Of a DNA stretch of 64,000 nucleotides, positions 1-8,812 are shown one piece after another (position 1 is the first letter of the stretch; every line of letters begins with the position of its first letter). Location of the stretch: assembly GCF_900167975.1 (NCBI RefSeq), contig NZ_FUZU01000001.1, positions 3,123,331 to 3,187,330 of the forward strand, read 5' to 3'. The DNA comes from Ohtaekwangia koreensis. Lineage in GTDB: Bacteria > Bacteroidota > Bacteroidia > Cytophagales > Cyclobacteriaceae. Both the position numbers and the translations under genes were made by a program. A model generated the notes under the pieces. The model did no database searches. It worked only from the letters and a program-made list of their open reading frames with translations, and was not told the DNA's origin.

Positions 1-2
1 AT

Positions 3-779
3 TCTGAACATCCGCATTGCAACAGTGGATATGGCGGACATTCCGAGGGTATACATTGCGATATTGTACGGGATGCTACATTCGCTAAACCTGTTTTTCG
101 TTTTGATATACATATAGATCCTGTTATCGATGGAGACCGATGCAGCGCTACCACGGTAGATCGTCAACGAAATGAAATGAAGTCAATAACAAACAACACT
201 ACGTGGGCCAAAGTGCAAGGCAACTGGGATGAGTGGCAAATATTGGAATGGAAATTTAAACTTCCCGCAGGTTTTCAACCGACTGCCAATTTCTGCCACA
301 TTCACCAGTTGAAGGCGCAAGACGGACCTAACAACGGCAGCCCGGTAATCACCATCACACCACGTGCAAACAGTGATGGCACCAACAAGCGCATGCAAAT
401 TATACATTCCGTAGATGGAGCAAGCACGGGCAAAGGTACCGTAGTTAACAATATACCTTTGTCAGATTTCGAAGATGAGTGGGTGCAGGTACGTGAAGAG
501 ATGCACTATACACATAACGGTTATTATGCTTGCGAAATTATTCGCATCCGTGACGGTAAAGTATTGATCGATTTCGAGGACACCAACATTGATATGTGGC
601 GTAGTGGTGCTTCATTTATTCGAAACAAGTATGGCATTTACCGCAGCCTGGCAGGTGGTAGATTAGACAACAACCCCGTAGGACAAAGTCCCTTGTTAAA
701 AAACGAATCCCTGTGGATTACAGATTTCAAAGTATACGAGAAGAACACGAGTCCAGATCCCGGCACACCACACAATTAA
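3..779 (+). CDS. Secreted polysaccharide-lyase-like jelly-roll protein, 5' end cut by window
   Basis: The frame is open from base 3, well before the first in-window ATG at 177, so the gene starts outside the window and only its last 258 codons are present. The translated part has the look of a concanavalin-type beta-sandwich lyase: a DRQRNEMK stretch near residue 56, CHIHQLK and PVITITPR strands, and an RNKYGIYRSL segment near the C-terminus, as in heparin/alginate/glucuronan-lyase-like folds. Such enzymes cleave uronic-acid polysaccharides by beta-elimination outside the cytoplasm. The fold is inferred from pattern, and the substrate cannot be named. No T9SS sorting domain follows; the protein ends in a short Pro/Asp-rich tail. 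A strong hairpin follows the stop. ATG 177 as start is rejected because it would cut a core strand. Confidence 0.6.
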   Translation, partial: SEHPHCNSGYGGHSEGIHCDIVRDATFAKPVFRFDIHIDPVIDGDRCSATTVDRQRNEMKSITNNTTWAKVQGNWDEWQILEWKFKLPAGFQPTANFCHIHQLKAQDGPNNGSPVITITPRANSDGTNKRMQIIHSVDGASTGKGTVVNNIPLSDFEDEWVQVREEMHYTHNGYYACEIIRIRDGKVLIDFEDTNIDMWRSGASFIRNKYGIYRSLAGGRLDNNPVGQSPLLKNESLWITDFKVYEKNTSPDPGTPHN

Positions 780-800
780 TTCTGCAGTGATACTCAACAA

Positions 801-843
801 AATCAAATCTGAATTCTTTATCCGTAAAGGTTCAGATTTGATT
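801..843 (+). terminator. Rho-independent terminator after lyase-like gene
   Basis: A 13-bp perfect outer stem AATCAAATCTGAA / TTCAGATTTGATT encloses an inner CTTTA-tccg-TAAAG hairpin and is followed by TTCTC. It lies 21 bp after the stop codon. Confidence 0.8.
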
Positions 844-951
844 TTCTCATACAAAAAAACTGATTACTATAGTTCGTGTTATACGCTATATAACACCCAC
901 TGAAGAATCTATAATATATACTTTCATACCAGTGGAATAGGTTATAACTTC

Positions 952-1395
952 ATGCCTATGATACGGAAAGAGATTTTACCGGCCGTGGCGGCCATTATCT
1001 TCAATGAAAAAGGAGATATTCTGTTGCAAAGACGAATGGACACAAAGAAATGGTGTGTAATCTCAGGGCATGTGGAGTTCGGGGAAACGGTACAGGAAGC
1101 CATTGTCCGGGAGATACAGGAAGAAGCCTATACGCGAAGTGAAGTAGTTCGATTGATTGGCGTATACTCTTCACCGGAATATACTACATATTATTATCCC
1201 GACAGAGCCGTACAGTATGTTGTTACGTACTTTGAAGTAAAGCTTATAGATCAAATCCAGGAAGGTATATCCAACAGTGAAAGCGCTGCGTTCTCATATT
1301 TTCCGCTGCACAGATTACCCGATGAACTCGACCTGATGAACCCCCATTGGCTCAAGGATGCATTGGATCCGGAATCAAAAGTATTCACCCGGTAA
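952..1395 (+). CDS. NUDIX hydrolase
   Basis: The 147-residue protein has a NUDIX box near residues 43-64 (GHVEFGETVQEAIVREIQEE), matching GX5EX7REUXEEXGU except that the late Gly is Ala. The family hydrolyses nucleoside diphosphates linked to another moiety (housecleaning of oxidised nucleotides, NDP-sugars, cofactors). The length is typical of a single-domain member and there is no signal peptide, so it is cytoplasmic. Substrate is not predictable. The start at 952 (MPMIRKE) is the first in-frame ATG; 958 is a possible alternative. No Shine-Dalgarno is seen, as is usual for the phylum. It stands alone between a terminator and a convergent small gene. Confidence 0.88.
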   Translation: MPMIRKEILPAVAAIIFNEKGDILLQRRMDTKKWCVISGHVEFGETVQEAIVREIQEEAYTRSEVVRLIGVYSSPEYTTYYYPDRAVQYVVTYFEVKLIDQIQEGISNSESAAFSYFPLHRLPDELDLMNPHWLKDALDPESKVFTR

Positions 1396-1476
1396 GAGTC
1401 GCTGGTGTGAGCGATTTATATACTGCTACGGCTATACTGTAAACATAGTCTACTTCCTATATATACCAATTTACTA

Positions 1477-1695
1477 CTAATCGATCTTGATATCATCGAC
1501 AGCGTCAATACTCAGAAATGCACGCACGTTTGAAAAAAAAGACTTCCGTTGGCGAATGATGATGTATTCGTTATTAATCACCTGTACGATTTGACATTTC
1601 TGAACAACTTGTCTTTTGTTATAGGTCAGTTCAATCGACTGCCTGGCTTCCTTCATTATATTCAGGATGCTGAGTTTTTCATGAAATGTCATCAT
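1477..1695 (-). CDS. Small hypothetical protein (72 aa)
   Basis: Not recognised. The product is a short basic protein with no signal peptide or membrane segment: an N-terminal helix rich in charged residues, then IVQVINNEYIIIRQRKSFF, which could be a small beta-barrel strand set. Start is one of two adjacent ATGs (1695 or 1692). It is convergent with the NUDIX gene. The frame has coherent hydrophobic/hydrophilic alternation and no overlapping better gene, so it is kept as a likely real small gene without function. Confidence 0.5.
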   Translation of the reverse strand: MMTFHEKLSILNIMKEARQSIELTYNKRQVVQKCQIVQVINNEYIIIRQRKSFFSNVRAFLSIDAVDDIKID

Positions 1696-2175
1696 AAGAT
1701 TTAAACGTTTTAATTTATAGTGTAACCTTCTCGCCTTCTGAGTAATCTATAGTGCTATAGCTGCCCGGTCAGTGAACTATACAAAGGTGAACTGCTTAAA
1801 ATTATTTTGCTCGTTTAAATGAAAGTCTATCTGACATTGGGTGCTAAAAAAACGCGCACAGGATGTTGCGGTGAATTGCTCTCTAAAAGCCAGAACAAAC
1901 CATTGAAAAGGCCTAATTCACCACTTTTTGCATAAATTACTTATCAACGATATCAGTGTTTTACTTAGAAGCTGTAAGGTGTAAACGCAACCCGTCCGCG
2001 TAGTTGAAGTAGGTGTTGAATAGAAGTAAAAAAACGGCTTTTATAATTGTTGATATAGCGCCTTTATATTACAAGGCCTCGTAAAAAAAATACACTAGCC
2101 CTGGGGTTGGCTCGTTTGCTGACGCTACAACGAGCCCCCTACCGGAACGGCTGTGTGTATCTGTAAAAGCACTTC
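1696..2175. other. Intergenic region
   Basis: About 480 bases without a convincing gene. A 38-codon plus-strand frame from 1819 was seen but has no supporting signal. The only structure is the hairpin at 2103-2138 near the right end. Confidence 0.5.
2103..2138 (-). terminator. Hairpin downstream of the large secreted-protein gene
   Basis: GGCTCGTT (2109-2116) pairs with AACGAGCC (2129-2136), and flanking GGGG/CCCC runs extend the stem with a two-base bulge. On the minus strand a run of eight T follows about 12-16 bases later. The distance to the T-run is longer than usual, so termination is likely but not certain. Confidence 0.5.
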
Positions 2176-4413
2176 TTAGTTTCCTTCAATATACTTTTGA
2201 AAATAACCACATTCGCTGATCACCTCTTTATAGTAACGCGTGCTCGCATATTCGTTTTTCAGCTTCTTGAAACCATCCCATGCCAGGAAGCTTACTTCAG
2301 GCTCTCCGTAAAAGTCATTTGCGCTGTGGTATTTATCCGTATAAAATTCGTTACGCTCACACTTGGCAAGCATGTATACACACTTCGCTTTTTGCTCTGG
2401 GTTTGCTGCTGCCTCAAACGCTTTTTGGTAATACTGCCTGGCGTTGGCGCAGCGCAGCAACTGCGGCTGGTAAAAGGGATCTATATAGTTGCTGTATTGA
2501 TTGGTGATCGCTCCATAGTAAAACACACGGGCATTACCAAAGTAGGTCATGTTATAGAATGCGTTTCCAAGCAACAGGCTGTTATTATATACATCTTCGC
2601 CCTTGTCAACAAAGGTGCGCATCTCCTTCATCTTCTTCAGGAAGGATAACTTGGTGTACTTCACTTTCTGAGTGGCTGCATGATCACAGTCATGACAATC
2701 CTTGATCTTTCCGTTAAACGGATTTCCAAGCAACTGTGCATCTTTTGACTGATCAGACTTTTCCATAAAGGAAATGGCTGCATCAAGGTTGCCGGTATAG
2801 GCACTCATCACAGCCTGGTACTCATATATATCTGACAAGGTTACGTTATAAATTCCTTTTGCCAGCTGCTCCCATGGAGATTGAGAAGACTTCGCCATAA
2901 AGCTTTTCATCGCTTCCTGGTTAGCAACCGTCTGGTAAAATTTATCATCGCGGTTGAATAACTCTGCCAACACCGGATTCTGCTGGCGCTGGTATAGCGA
3001 TGATATATAGCGCTTGCTCCATGTCAGGGCGTGTGTATAGCGGAATGTATCATCGGGGTTCTTGGTACAGGTAATGTATAGCCACTGAAGTTCAGGGTGT
3101 ACTTTACTCTCGGCCTTGGCATCCATCACGGTTATACTGCTCAGTGTATTGATCAATTTCAACAAACGTATTTGCTTGGCAGCAAGGTCAGTCTTCGGTC
3201 CTTGCTTCTCTCCTTTCTCCAACAGCTGAAGGGCGAGGGAATGATTTCCTGTAAAGATGTTCAGATATCCTGCAGCGATATTCCATAAATATGGCTTACC
3301 TGTTTTCTCCTCTTTGGCAATGGTGTTCACCAGTTGCAGCGCATCTTTGCCCTGCTGCTCTTTCATACTTTTGCGATAGTCATCTGCAGATTTGAAAGCT
3401 ATATCATTTAACCTAACTTCTTCTTTGTTTACCAGGCGGGTTAAAAGATAGTCGAGGTGTGTACTGGTCGGGTTCAAGGCATAGATCTCACGGATCGCAG
3501 TTTTCTCATCAGCGTAGTAACCGAACAATGCCCAAAGACCAGTCTTCTCTGCCGGAGTTTTTGCCAGCGCCAACGAAGCCCGGAAATCCTTTTCCTCCTG
3601 TGGATGAAAGTTATAGGCCGTAACCGTTCGTAACTCCGGACACTTGTCAAAAACAACACTATATAAATAGTTGGACGTAGTATAATTTTTTCTGCTATAA
3701 TGCGCTCCGGCTACATATGACAATCCACGATAGTATAATGTATTCTCAGGAACAGATGCTTTTGTCTTTTCGAAGAACGGTATAACACTTTGCTTATTCT
3801 GACTATAGAAGTAAGCCTTCATCGTTTGGAACCAATATCGATTTTTCAGGAAAGCATCGCTAGTTGATGTATATAGCTTTTCTACCTGGACAACAGTTTT
3901 ATAGTCTACTACGGGAGCTTTCTTTTCATCGTAGTTCCATGAATCAGCAGATTGTGTACTGCTTACTTCAATTGTTTTAGCGTGATACATGAATTCGATG
4001 AAACCTCTTACTTTTTCATCGGCGAGATTCAACTTACTATACACTGCAGGAGGGCTCTGTTTTTTTTGAATGGCAGTATATAATTGATTGATCACGGTAA
4101 CAGCACTATCATTCAATAAGAAAAACGACAATTCCTTTGTGGTCATCTTGCCCTTTAGATAACCTGACCAATCTGCCAGGATAACATCATTGAATCGAAT
4201 GGTATGATCGCTGTCAAAACCAATACTATAGAAGACATCATTGGGAGCAAAAAATAAAGGGAGATATGATTTGTCAACGTACGTCTCGGGAGTAAAGCTT
4301 GAATCATAATCATAGCCCCAGAAATAATCAGCGCACGCAAGCAGCCCTCCATATGCACCGAAGGCTATCAGGCTAAAAATAGCGACTGACTTTTTGAAAG
4401 AATTGTTTTTCAT
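2176..4413 (-). CDS. Large secreted or lipoprotein, alpha-helical repeat type; paralogue of the 61.8-64.0 kb gene
   Basis: The 745-residue product has an N-terminal export signal ending in LLAC (Cys 27), a possible lipobox, so it may be a lipoprotein. The remainder reads as alternating amphipathic helices of the TPR/SEL1-like sort (for example AYTGNLDAAISFMEKS and RVFYYGAITNQYS), with a CxxC pair (CHDCD) near residue 577. It resembles the 735-residue product of 61792-63999 in length, in the Cys after the signal peptide, in the late CxxC and in the C-terminal KAK-(I/C)-(L/V)YM-(I/L)A segment. Function is unknown; a periplasmic scaffold or accounting-type repeat protein is possible. Its start overlaps the end of the upstream lipoprotein gene by 41 bp, so the two are probably translated together. 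Confidence 0.75.
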   Translation of the reverse strand: MKNNSFKKSVAIFSLIAFGAYGGLLACADYFWGYDYDSSFTPETYVDKSYLPLFFAPNDVFYSIGFDSDHTIRFNDVILADWSGYLKGKMTTKELSFFLLNDSAVTVINQLYTAIQKKQSPPAVYSKLNLADEKVRGFIEFMYHAKTIEVSSTQSADSWNYDEKKAPVVDYKTVVQVEKLYTSTSDAFLKNRYWFQTMKAYFYSQNKQSVIPFFEKTKASVPENTLYYRGLSYVAGAHYSRKNYTTSNYLYSVVFDKCPELRTVTAYNFHPQEEKDFRASLALAKTPAEKTGLWALFGYYADEKTAIREIYALNPTSTHLDYLLTRLVNKEEVRLNDIAFKSADDYRKSMKEQQGKDALQLVNTIAKEEKTGKPYLWNIAAGYLNIFTGNHSLALQLLEKGEKQGPKTDLAAKQIRLLKLINTLSSITVMDAKAESKVHPELQWLYITCTKNPDDTFRYTHALTWSKRYISSLYQRQQNPVLAELFNRDDKFYQTVANQEAMKSFMAKSSQSPWEQLAKGIYNVTLSDIYEYQAVMSAYTGNLDAAISFMEKSDQSKDAQLLGNPFNGKIKDCHDCDHAATQKVKYTKLSFLKKMKEMRTFVDKGEDVYNNSLLLGNAFYNMTYFGNARVFYYGAITNQYSNYIDPFYQPQLLRCANARQYYQKAFEAAANPEQKAKCVYMLAKCERNEFYTDKYHSANDFYGEPEVSFLAWDGFKKLKNEYASTRYYKEVISECGYFQKYIEGN

Positions 4414-5380
4414 TTGGGTAGTGTTTCAAATTAAAATTATCAAGATCGTAGAAGATCACTTCCTGAGGTTTTTCACGCAAGTAACCAGAGAGATCTTCAG
4501 CCATGCCTTCAAGTTCATCAGGTGTAATGGATTCGATTTTTATCCGGTCGCCTTTTTCAAAATAGCGTCCAATTTTAATGACATTTTCCTTCACCTCAAA
4601 AAATGATGGTGCTCTCATTTCAAAATGAATGTCATTGGTAAACGCAGCATTATCAACCTTGTTTAGCAAAGCAATGACTTTATTATTGCGGATGTGCATG
4701 CCCCAGGTAAAAACAGGTAGCGCAATGTCCAGTGTGAGCGGGTAATTCTTCAGAGCGCCTGTATAGCGCTTTGCAATCATGGGATCATATATAGAGTTTA
4801 ACGAGTCAGCACTGATGCGTCCCATATTATAATACATCAACACACCACGATCCACCGGAGGTATACCCGTATTCATATGAAATTTAACCTGGTGTAGTCG
4901 TATGGTTGCCGAAAGTTTCCTGTTGCTTACCTTCTTCAACCGCTCAAGAAAGTTGAAGTAAGTTTCTTTACTTGTCAATGTCCAGTCGCAATCAATCTGG
5001 ATCTCTGTACAAAGTATAGCATAACGGGTATTTATCTGGTCTATATACGTCACTATTTTTTTTGCCAGATCTTCTGCTTCTAATGCCAGGTGAAGCATAA
5101 CTTCATTTTTAATATATATCACCGGCACAACAGTTGCCTTGCCCGGTGAATCTTTAAAAGTGATGGGGGAAACTGGAATTGGCTTTCCATCTTTGAGGGC
5201 AACGTCAAAGTAGCGCACATATAATTTTGTTACCTCATTAAGCGCAAGCGTCTCTTGCTCCGCTGGGGTGAGTTGAAAGCTGGTTCGCCAATAATAAAAG
5301 GAAACCGAAGTTGAAGAAGAAGATCGGGTACACCCGGAAAACAAAATGCAAGAAAATACAATTAAAGAGATCCGGCTCAT
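4373..5380 (-). CDS. TIM-barrel-like lipoprotein (DUF3142-like)
   Basis: The first in-frame start in the open frame is a TTG at 5392, but the ATG at 5380 (MSRISLIV) gives a clean lipoprotein signal with lipobox FSGC. The 335-residue product has strand-helix alternation expected of a glycosidase-like barrel, including EIQIDCDWT around residue 135 and IPPVDRGVLMYYNMG near 180, reminiscent of DUF3142 proteins distantly related to GH18-type barrels. Whether it is an active enzyme is unknown; the DxD acid pair in IDCDW is a candidate. It is the first gene of a two-gene unit with the large secreted protein downstream, and is divergent from the sensor kinase at 5642. Confidence 0.7.
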   Translation of the reverse strand: MSRISLIVFSCILFSGCTRSSSSTSVSFYYWRTSFQLTPAEQETLALNEVTKLYVRYFDVALKDGKPIPVSPITFKDSPGKATVVPVIYIKNEVMLHLALEAEDLAKKIVTYIDQINTRYAILCTEIQIDCDWTLTSKETYFNFLERLKKVSNRKLSATIRLHQVKFHMNTGIPPVDRGVLMYYNMGRISADSLNSIYDPMIAKRYTGALKNYPLTLDIALPVFTWGMHIRNNKVIALLNKVDNAAFTNDIHFEMRAPSFFEVKENVIKIGRYFEKGDRIKIESITPDELEGMAEDLSGYLREKPQEVIFYDLDNFNLKHYPNEKQFFQKVSRYF

Positions 5381-5608
5381 AGTGCAGGTCAACAGCTGCG
5401 CAAATGTAAGGATTTACAAGATCGACCCTCAAATACTTTCTGGGTTTATGATGTCGATATCTATTCGTGAGCATTATTTCGATCGTATGCAGCGTACTCT
5501 GAAGTGCAGTTCCTGGCGAAAGACTTGCGGCAAACTCTTCATTAAAAATATACTGCTTTAATATATGACGGTATATTTCTTTTCCTGCTATCATCTTCTG
5601 ATTTTAGC

Positions 5609-5616
5609 TATATTTG
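5609..5616 (+). promoter_or_regulatory. Candidate -7 promoter element for the sensor kinase
   Basis: TATATTTG matches the Bacteroidota TAnnTTTG consensus and lies 25 bases before the ATG at 5642, implying a short leader. No convincing -33 TTTG is seen. Confidence 0.4.
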
Positions 5617-5641
5617 ATTAATTGTCATTAAGGCTTTCGTC

Positions 5642-7651
5642 ATGCGTCTTTCTTTTGGTTTGCAATCTACCCTGGCGATAGCCCTCCTATTCTTTTTTTT
5701 GAACTTCGACAGTTTTGCCCAAAAACCTTATCTGCTGGCCGATACCAGCATCATTTACAGACTCGATGCCAACACGGAAGTCTTTATTGATGATACCGAT
5801 TCCGTTTCGATCGAACAGGTAACAACGCCAGCATTCCAACAACGCTTTCACAGCAGTGGTGGCAACCTTAAGTTCGGGTATTTAAAGTCAACGATCTGGC
5901 TAAAGATCAATACCCGAATCGCTAAGCCAGGTGTGCATTGGTATCTTGAAATTCCAGCTCCGTTTCTCGAATATGTGGACTTCTATCAATGGCACAGCGA
6001 CAGCACATGGCATCATGATGCTTCTGGCTACTACCGGGCGCACAGCATCAGGAAAGTATCACATACAGGACATGTGCTACCGTTACAGTTCACGGCAGAC
6101 TCTCTCAGTACGGTATATATACGGATCGCTGGCAGAAGTCCGAAAACATTTCCGCTTTATGCTATAGAAAAAGAAAAATTCAATGAAGAGGTCCGGTGGG
6201 TAGATATAGGCTATGGTATATTCTTCGGCATCCTCATTGTCATGTTCTTTTACAACCTCTTCATTTACCTGAGCCTCAATCAGGGAAATTACCTGCTCTA
6301 TATCTGTACTATTGTATGTACGTTTCTGATCTTCACATCAGCTTCCGGGTATGCCGGTAAATTTCTATGGCCGGAAAGTCCCATGATGAATTTCTATGCC
6401 GGACGAATGACGCTGGGTATACTCACCATTTTTCTGTCAATCTTTACAATACGATTTTTAGAGGTCAGGCAATACTCTACGATCATGTACTATATTTTGC
6501 TGTCGCTGATTCCAATGGCCGTGATCGCTACCATCCTGGTGGCTACCAAAACACTTTCATCTGCGGGCAATAACCTCATTTCCCTCTCCACCATTATATA
6601 TATGTCTACCGGAATTGTTTGTCGCGTGAAAGGCAATAAAACGGCAAGCTTTTTTATTGCTGCATGGACTATATATCTGATCGGTGGACTGCTCCTGACC
6701 TTACGTAACAGTGGTGTATTTGAATTCAATTTCTGGACAACCCATTTTGTAGAGATTGGTGCAACCCTTGAAACGATCATCATCGCATTTGCCTTGGGCG
6801 ACCGTTACCGCAGGTATAAAATGGAAAAAGAGGAAGCCCAGCAACTGGCGCTGCAAGTACAATTAGAGGCTACCGAGAAATTAGAACTCAAAGTAAAGGA
6901 GCGAACGGAGCAGCTTTCAAAAGCGAATGAAGAATTGCAGACTACATTGGAGACAAATAAACTTCAGACGCGTATCATTGAAAACAAAAATGCGGAATTG
7001 GATTCATTCTTTTATCGCATCTCGCATGATCTGAAAGGTCCGATCGCCTCGATGTTGGGGTTGACATTTTTAGCGAAGATGGAAATAACCGATGCCCATG
7101 CCCTTGAGTATGTGGACAGACAACATGCGCAGGTTGAACGGATGAACAATATTATCAAAGGGTTAATCAACCTGACAACACTCAGTCACACGGATTTACA
7201 AAAGGAGAAAATAGACTTTGCTAAAATGGTTGATGAATGCATCATGTCCTTCCATGGATTACCTGCCTTCAGCAATATTGAATTTAAAAAAGAGATTGAG
7301 CCCGCCATTGAATTTCACTCCGAATGGATGCTGCTCAACACGATCTTACAGAACCTCATTGAAAACGCAATCAAGTATGCAAGACGGCAATCCCCTTTTG
7401 TAAACGTAATTGTATACACCGAAACGGCCGGCATTACCATTGAAGTGACAGACAACGGACAGGGTATAGCACCGGAGCATCAAACCCGGATATTTGATAT
7501 GTTCTTCCGGGCCACACAAAATGCCAGTGGTACTGGTCTTGGACTATATATTTTGAAGAGATCTTTGGATCGCCTCAAGGGTACCATTGAAATTAAGAGC
7601 ACCGTTGGTATAGGTACCAGTTTCATTGTAAAGTTACCCTATGCTACATAG
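5642..7651 (+). CDS. 7TM-DISM sensor histidine kinase
   Basis: The 669-residue protein begins with a signal peptide (cleavage near SFAQ), followed by an extracytoplasmic 7TMR-DISMED2-type beta-sandwich (about 30-185), seven membrane segments (about 190-400), a coiled-coil linker rich in Glu/Lys (about 400-450), and a HisKA-HATPase module. The phospho-acceptor is His462 in YRISHDLKGP. The N-box NLIENAIKYA, G1 DNGQGIAPE and G2 GTGLGLYI are all intact, so it should be an active autokinase. DISMED2 domains are thought to bind carbohydrate-like ligands outside the cell. No response regulator gene is adjacent, so it is an orphan kinase. A glyoxalase-type gene follows on the same strand after 41 bp. 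Confidence 0.93.
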   Translation: MRLSFGLQSTLAIALLFFFLNFDSFAQKPYLLADTSIIYRLDANTEVFIDDTDSVSIEQVTTPAFQQRFHSSGGNLKFGYLKSTIWLKINTRIAKPGVHWYLEIPAPFLEYVDFYQWHSDSTWHHDASGYYRAHSIRKVSHTGHVLPLQFTADSLSTVYIRIAGRSPKTFPLYAIEKEKFNEEVRWVDIGYGIFFGILIVMFFYNLFIYLSLNQGNYLLYICTIVCTFLIFTSASGYAGKFLWPESPMMNFYAGRMTLGILTIFLSIFTIRFLEVRQYSTIMYYILLSLIPMAVIATILVATKTLSSAGNNLISLSTIIYMSTGIVCRVKGNKTASFFIAAWTIYLIGGLLLTLRNSGVFEFNFWTTHFVEIGATLETIIIAFALGDRYRRYKMEKEEAQQLALQVQLEATEKLELKVKERTEQLSKANEELQTTLETNKLQTRIIENKNAELDSFFYRISHDLKGPIASMLGLTFLAKMEITDAHALEYVDRQHAQVERMNNIIKGLINLTTLSHTDLQKEKIDFAKMVDECIMSFHGLPAFSNIEFKKEIEPAIEFHSEWMLLNTILQNLIENAIKYARRQSPFVNVIVYTETAGITIEVTDNGQGIAPEHQTRIFDMFFRATQNASGTGLGLYILKRSLDRLKGTIEIKSTVGIGTSFIVKLPYAT

Positions 7652-7692
7652 TCTGAAATGCATATATACCTTTTAAAGTAAATGCGGGTTAG

Positions 7693-8061
7693 ATGAATAT
7701 TATTCCGATGATGAAATGCGCCAATATGGAAGAATCTATACTCTTCTATACACATGTGCTGGACTTTGAATGGGTTGGCACGTGGCCTGAAACCGGGGCG
7801 CCTTCCTTTAGCGTTTTACAAAGAGAGGGAGCAGAGCTACATCTGTCTTCTCATAGCGGTGACGGTGTCACAGGTGCCGTTGTTTCGATCATTGCAGAAG
7901 ACATAGACATGCTTTTCCTAAAGTATATAGGACGAGGATTGAAGCCTGGCAATAAAAATTCTCCTGTTCACCAAAGTCCGGTGAGCCAGACGTGGGGAAC
8001 ACGCGAATTTTATGTGGACGATCCGAATGGAAATACCTTGCGATTTATTCAACGCTCATAA
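7693..8061 (+). CDS. VOC-family protein (glyoxalase/bleomycin-resistance fold)
   Basis: The 122-residue protein shows the paired beta-alpha-beta-beta-beta modules of the vicinal oxygen chelate fold: MMKCANMEESILFYTHVLDF at the N-terminus and FYVDDPNGNTLRFIQ at the C-terminus, the latter a hallmark of this family. Members bind metals or sequester antibiotics. The second-module Glu ligand is not clearly present, so it may be a binding protein rather than a metalloenzyme. It follows the kinase by 41 bp and is closed by a strong terminator. Confidence 0.85.
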   Translation: MNIIPMMKCANMEESILFYTHVLDFEWVGTWPETGAPSFSVLQREGAELHLSSHSGDGVTGAVVSIIAEDIDMLFLKYIGRGLKPGNKNSPVHQSPVSQTWGTREFYVDDPNGNTLRFIQRS

Positions 8062-8081
8062 AACAATCAACTCTATAAATG

Positions 8082-8110
8082 AAAAAGCCAGGTGATATAC
8101 CCGGCTTTTT
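8082..8110. terminator. Bidirectional terminator
   Basis: AAAAAGCC (8082-8089) pairs with GGCTTTTT (8103-8110) around AGGTGATATACCC, which itself can pair AGG-like with CCC. A-run on one side and T-run on the other allow termination from both strands: the VOC gene from the left and the small gene at 8130 from the right. Confidence 0.8.
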
Positions 8111-8129
8111 CTATTCTTATAATCAGCGA

Positions 8130-8309
8130 CTATTTTGAGAACCCTGCAGGCAATCCATGTTTGTTCAGGAACGCTTCTGCTGCTTTGGCTTTGCTTACAA
8201 AGAAGGGATCCTTTGCATGACTCTTTACTTTCTTACTCACCACAACAGTCTTACGACTGTCATTGCTTTTTGTTTTCTGACTGATGGTTATAGACATGAA
8301 ACCGATCAT
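8130..8309 (-). CDS. Small basic protein (59 aa), partner of the DUF6934-like gene
   Basis: A short frame that is easily missed. It encodes a Lys-rich peptide beginning MIGFMSITISQ and ending in KAAEAFLNKHGLPAGFSK. An internal ATG at 8297 (MSITIS) is an equally good start. The composition (TVVVSKKVK, then an amphipathic helix ending in a Gly-Leu-Pro) looks like a real folded peptide, not random sequence. It begins 22 bp after the stop of the DUF6934-like gene on the same strand and ends 20 bp before a terminator, so the two form a transcription unit. Two-gene layout and sizes resemble toxin-antitoxin pairs, but no function is established. Confidence 0.7.
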   Translation of the reverse strand: MIGFMSITISQKTKSNDSRKTVVVSKKVKSHAKDPFFVSKAKAAEAFLNKHGLPAGFSK

Positions 8310-8331
8310 TTAGTTATACAAATGTACAAAC

Positions 8332-8784
8332 TTATTTACGTTTTGCCAAAATGGCCGTATAGGCTTTATTTTGCTTGAATACTTCCCACTCGCCCTGGTA
8401 GTGCCCCCAGACGTCAAAACTGCTTTTTATATCTTTATAATGATAGGCAATGACCATGTTATAGTACCGTGTGCGTACAGCTGTGCTGCCTTGCGCAAAC
8501 ACGAGCGTTTCAGGCCGATGATCAGTAAACGTCATCACTGCTGCGGCCACCGAAGCCATGACTTTATCGGAATCTTTATTATCCGTTACGATCAGATCAT
8601 CGATTTTATCTTCCAACTTATTGTAATCTCCGAAGCCTATATTATAGACTTCGATACTGGCATCGGCAATCTTCATTTTCGTGAACCGAACTATCTTTCG
8701 CACCTCTCCTTTTGGCCCTGTGCTGCTAAACTCGAAATCTAAAAAATGTGGACTAGCCTCCAGGTTGTATGGCAATGAATTCAT
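8332..8784 (-). CDS. DUF6934-like protein
   Basis: The 150-residue cytoplasmic protein shows FEFSSTGPKGEVRKIVRF near the N-terminus, YNIGFGDYN, DKVMASVAAAV, and a central GSTAVRTRYYNM. I associate this pattern with the DUF6934 family common in Bacteroidota; the family name is from memory and should be checked. GSTxxRTRxY suggests a nucleotide or nucleic-acid-related function but this is inference only. It has an unusual, clear Shine-Dalgarno for this phylum (GGAGAA eight bases before the ATG) and a TATATTTG -7 element upstream. It is first in a two-gene unit with the 59-residue protein. Confidence 0.75.
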   Translation of the reverse strand: MNSLPYNLEASPHFLDFEFSSTGPKGEVRKIVRFTKMKIADASIEVYNIGFGDYNKLEDKIDDLIVTDNKDSDKVMASVAAAVMTFTDHRPETLVFAQGSTAVRTRYYNMVIAYHYKDIKSSFDVWGHYQGEWEVFKQNKAYTAILAKRK

Positions 8785-8812
8785 CTAACGTTCTCCTGTA
8801 AAGCTTATCAGA

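Noticed and set aside
1819-1935. 38-codon plus-strand frame
   Set aside because: No ribosome site, promoter or recognisable features; chance is likely.
5238-5594. 118-codon minus-strand frame before the lipoprotein gene
   Set aside because: It overlaps the lipoprotein signal peptide in another frame and shows no family pattern; the space is better read as a divergent promoter region.
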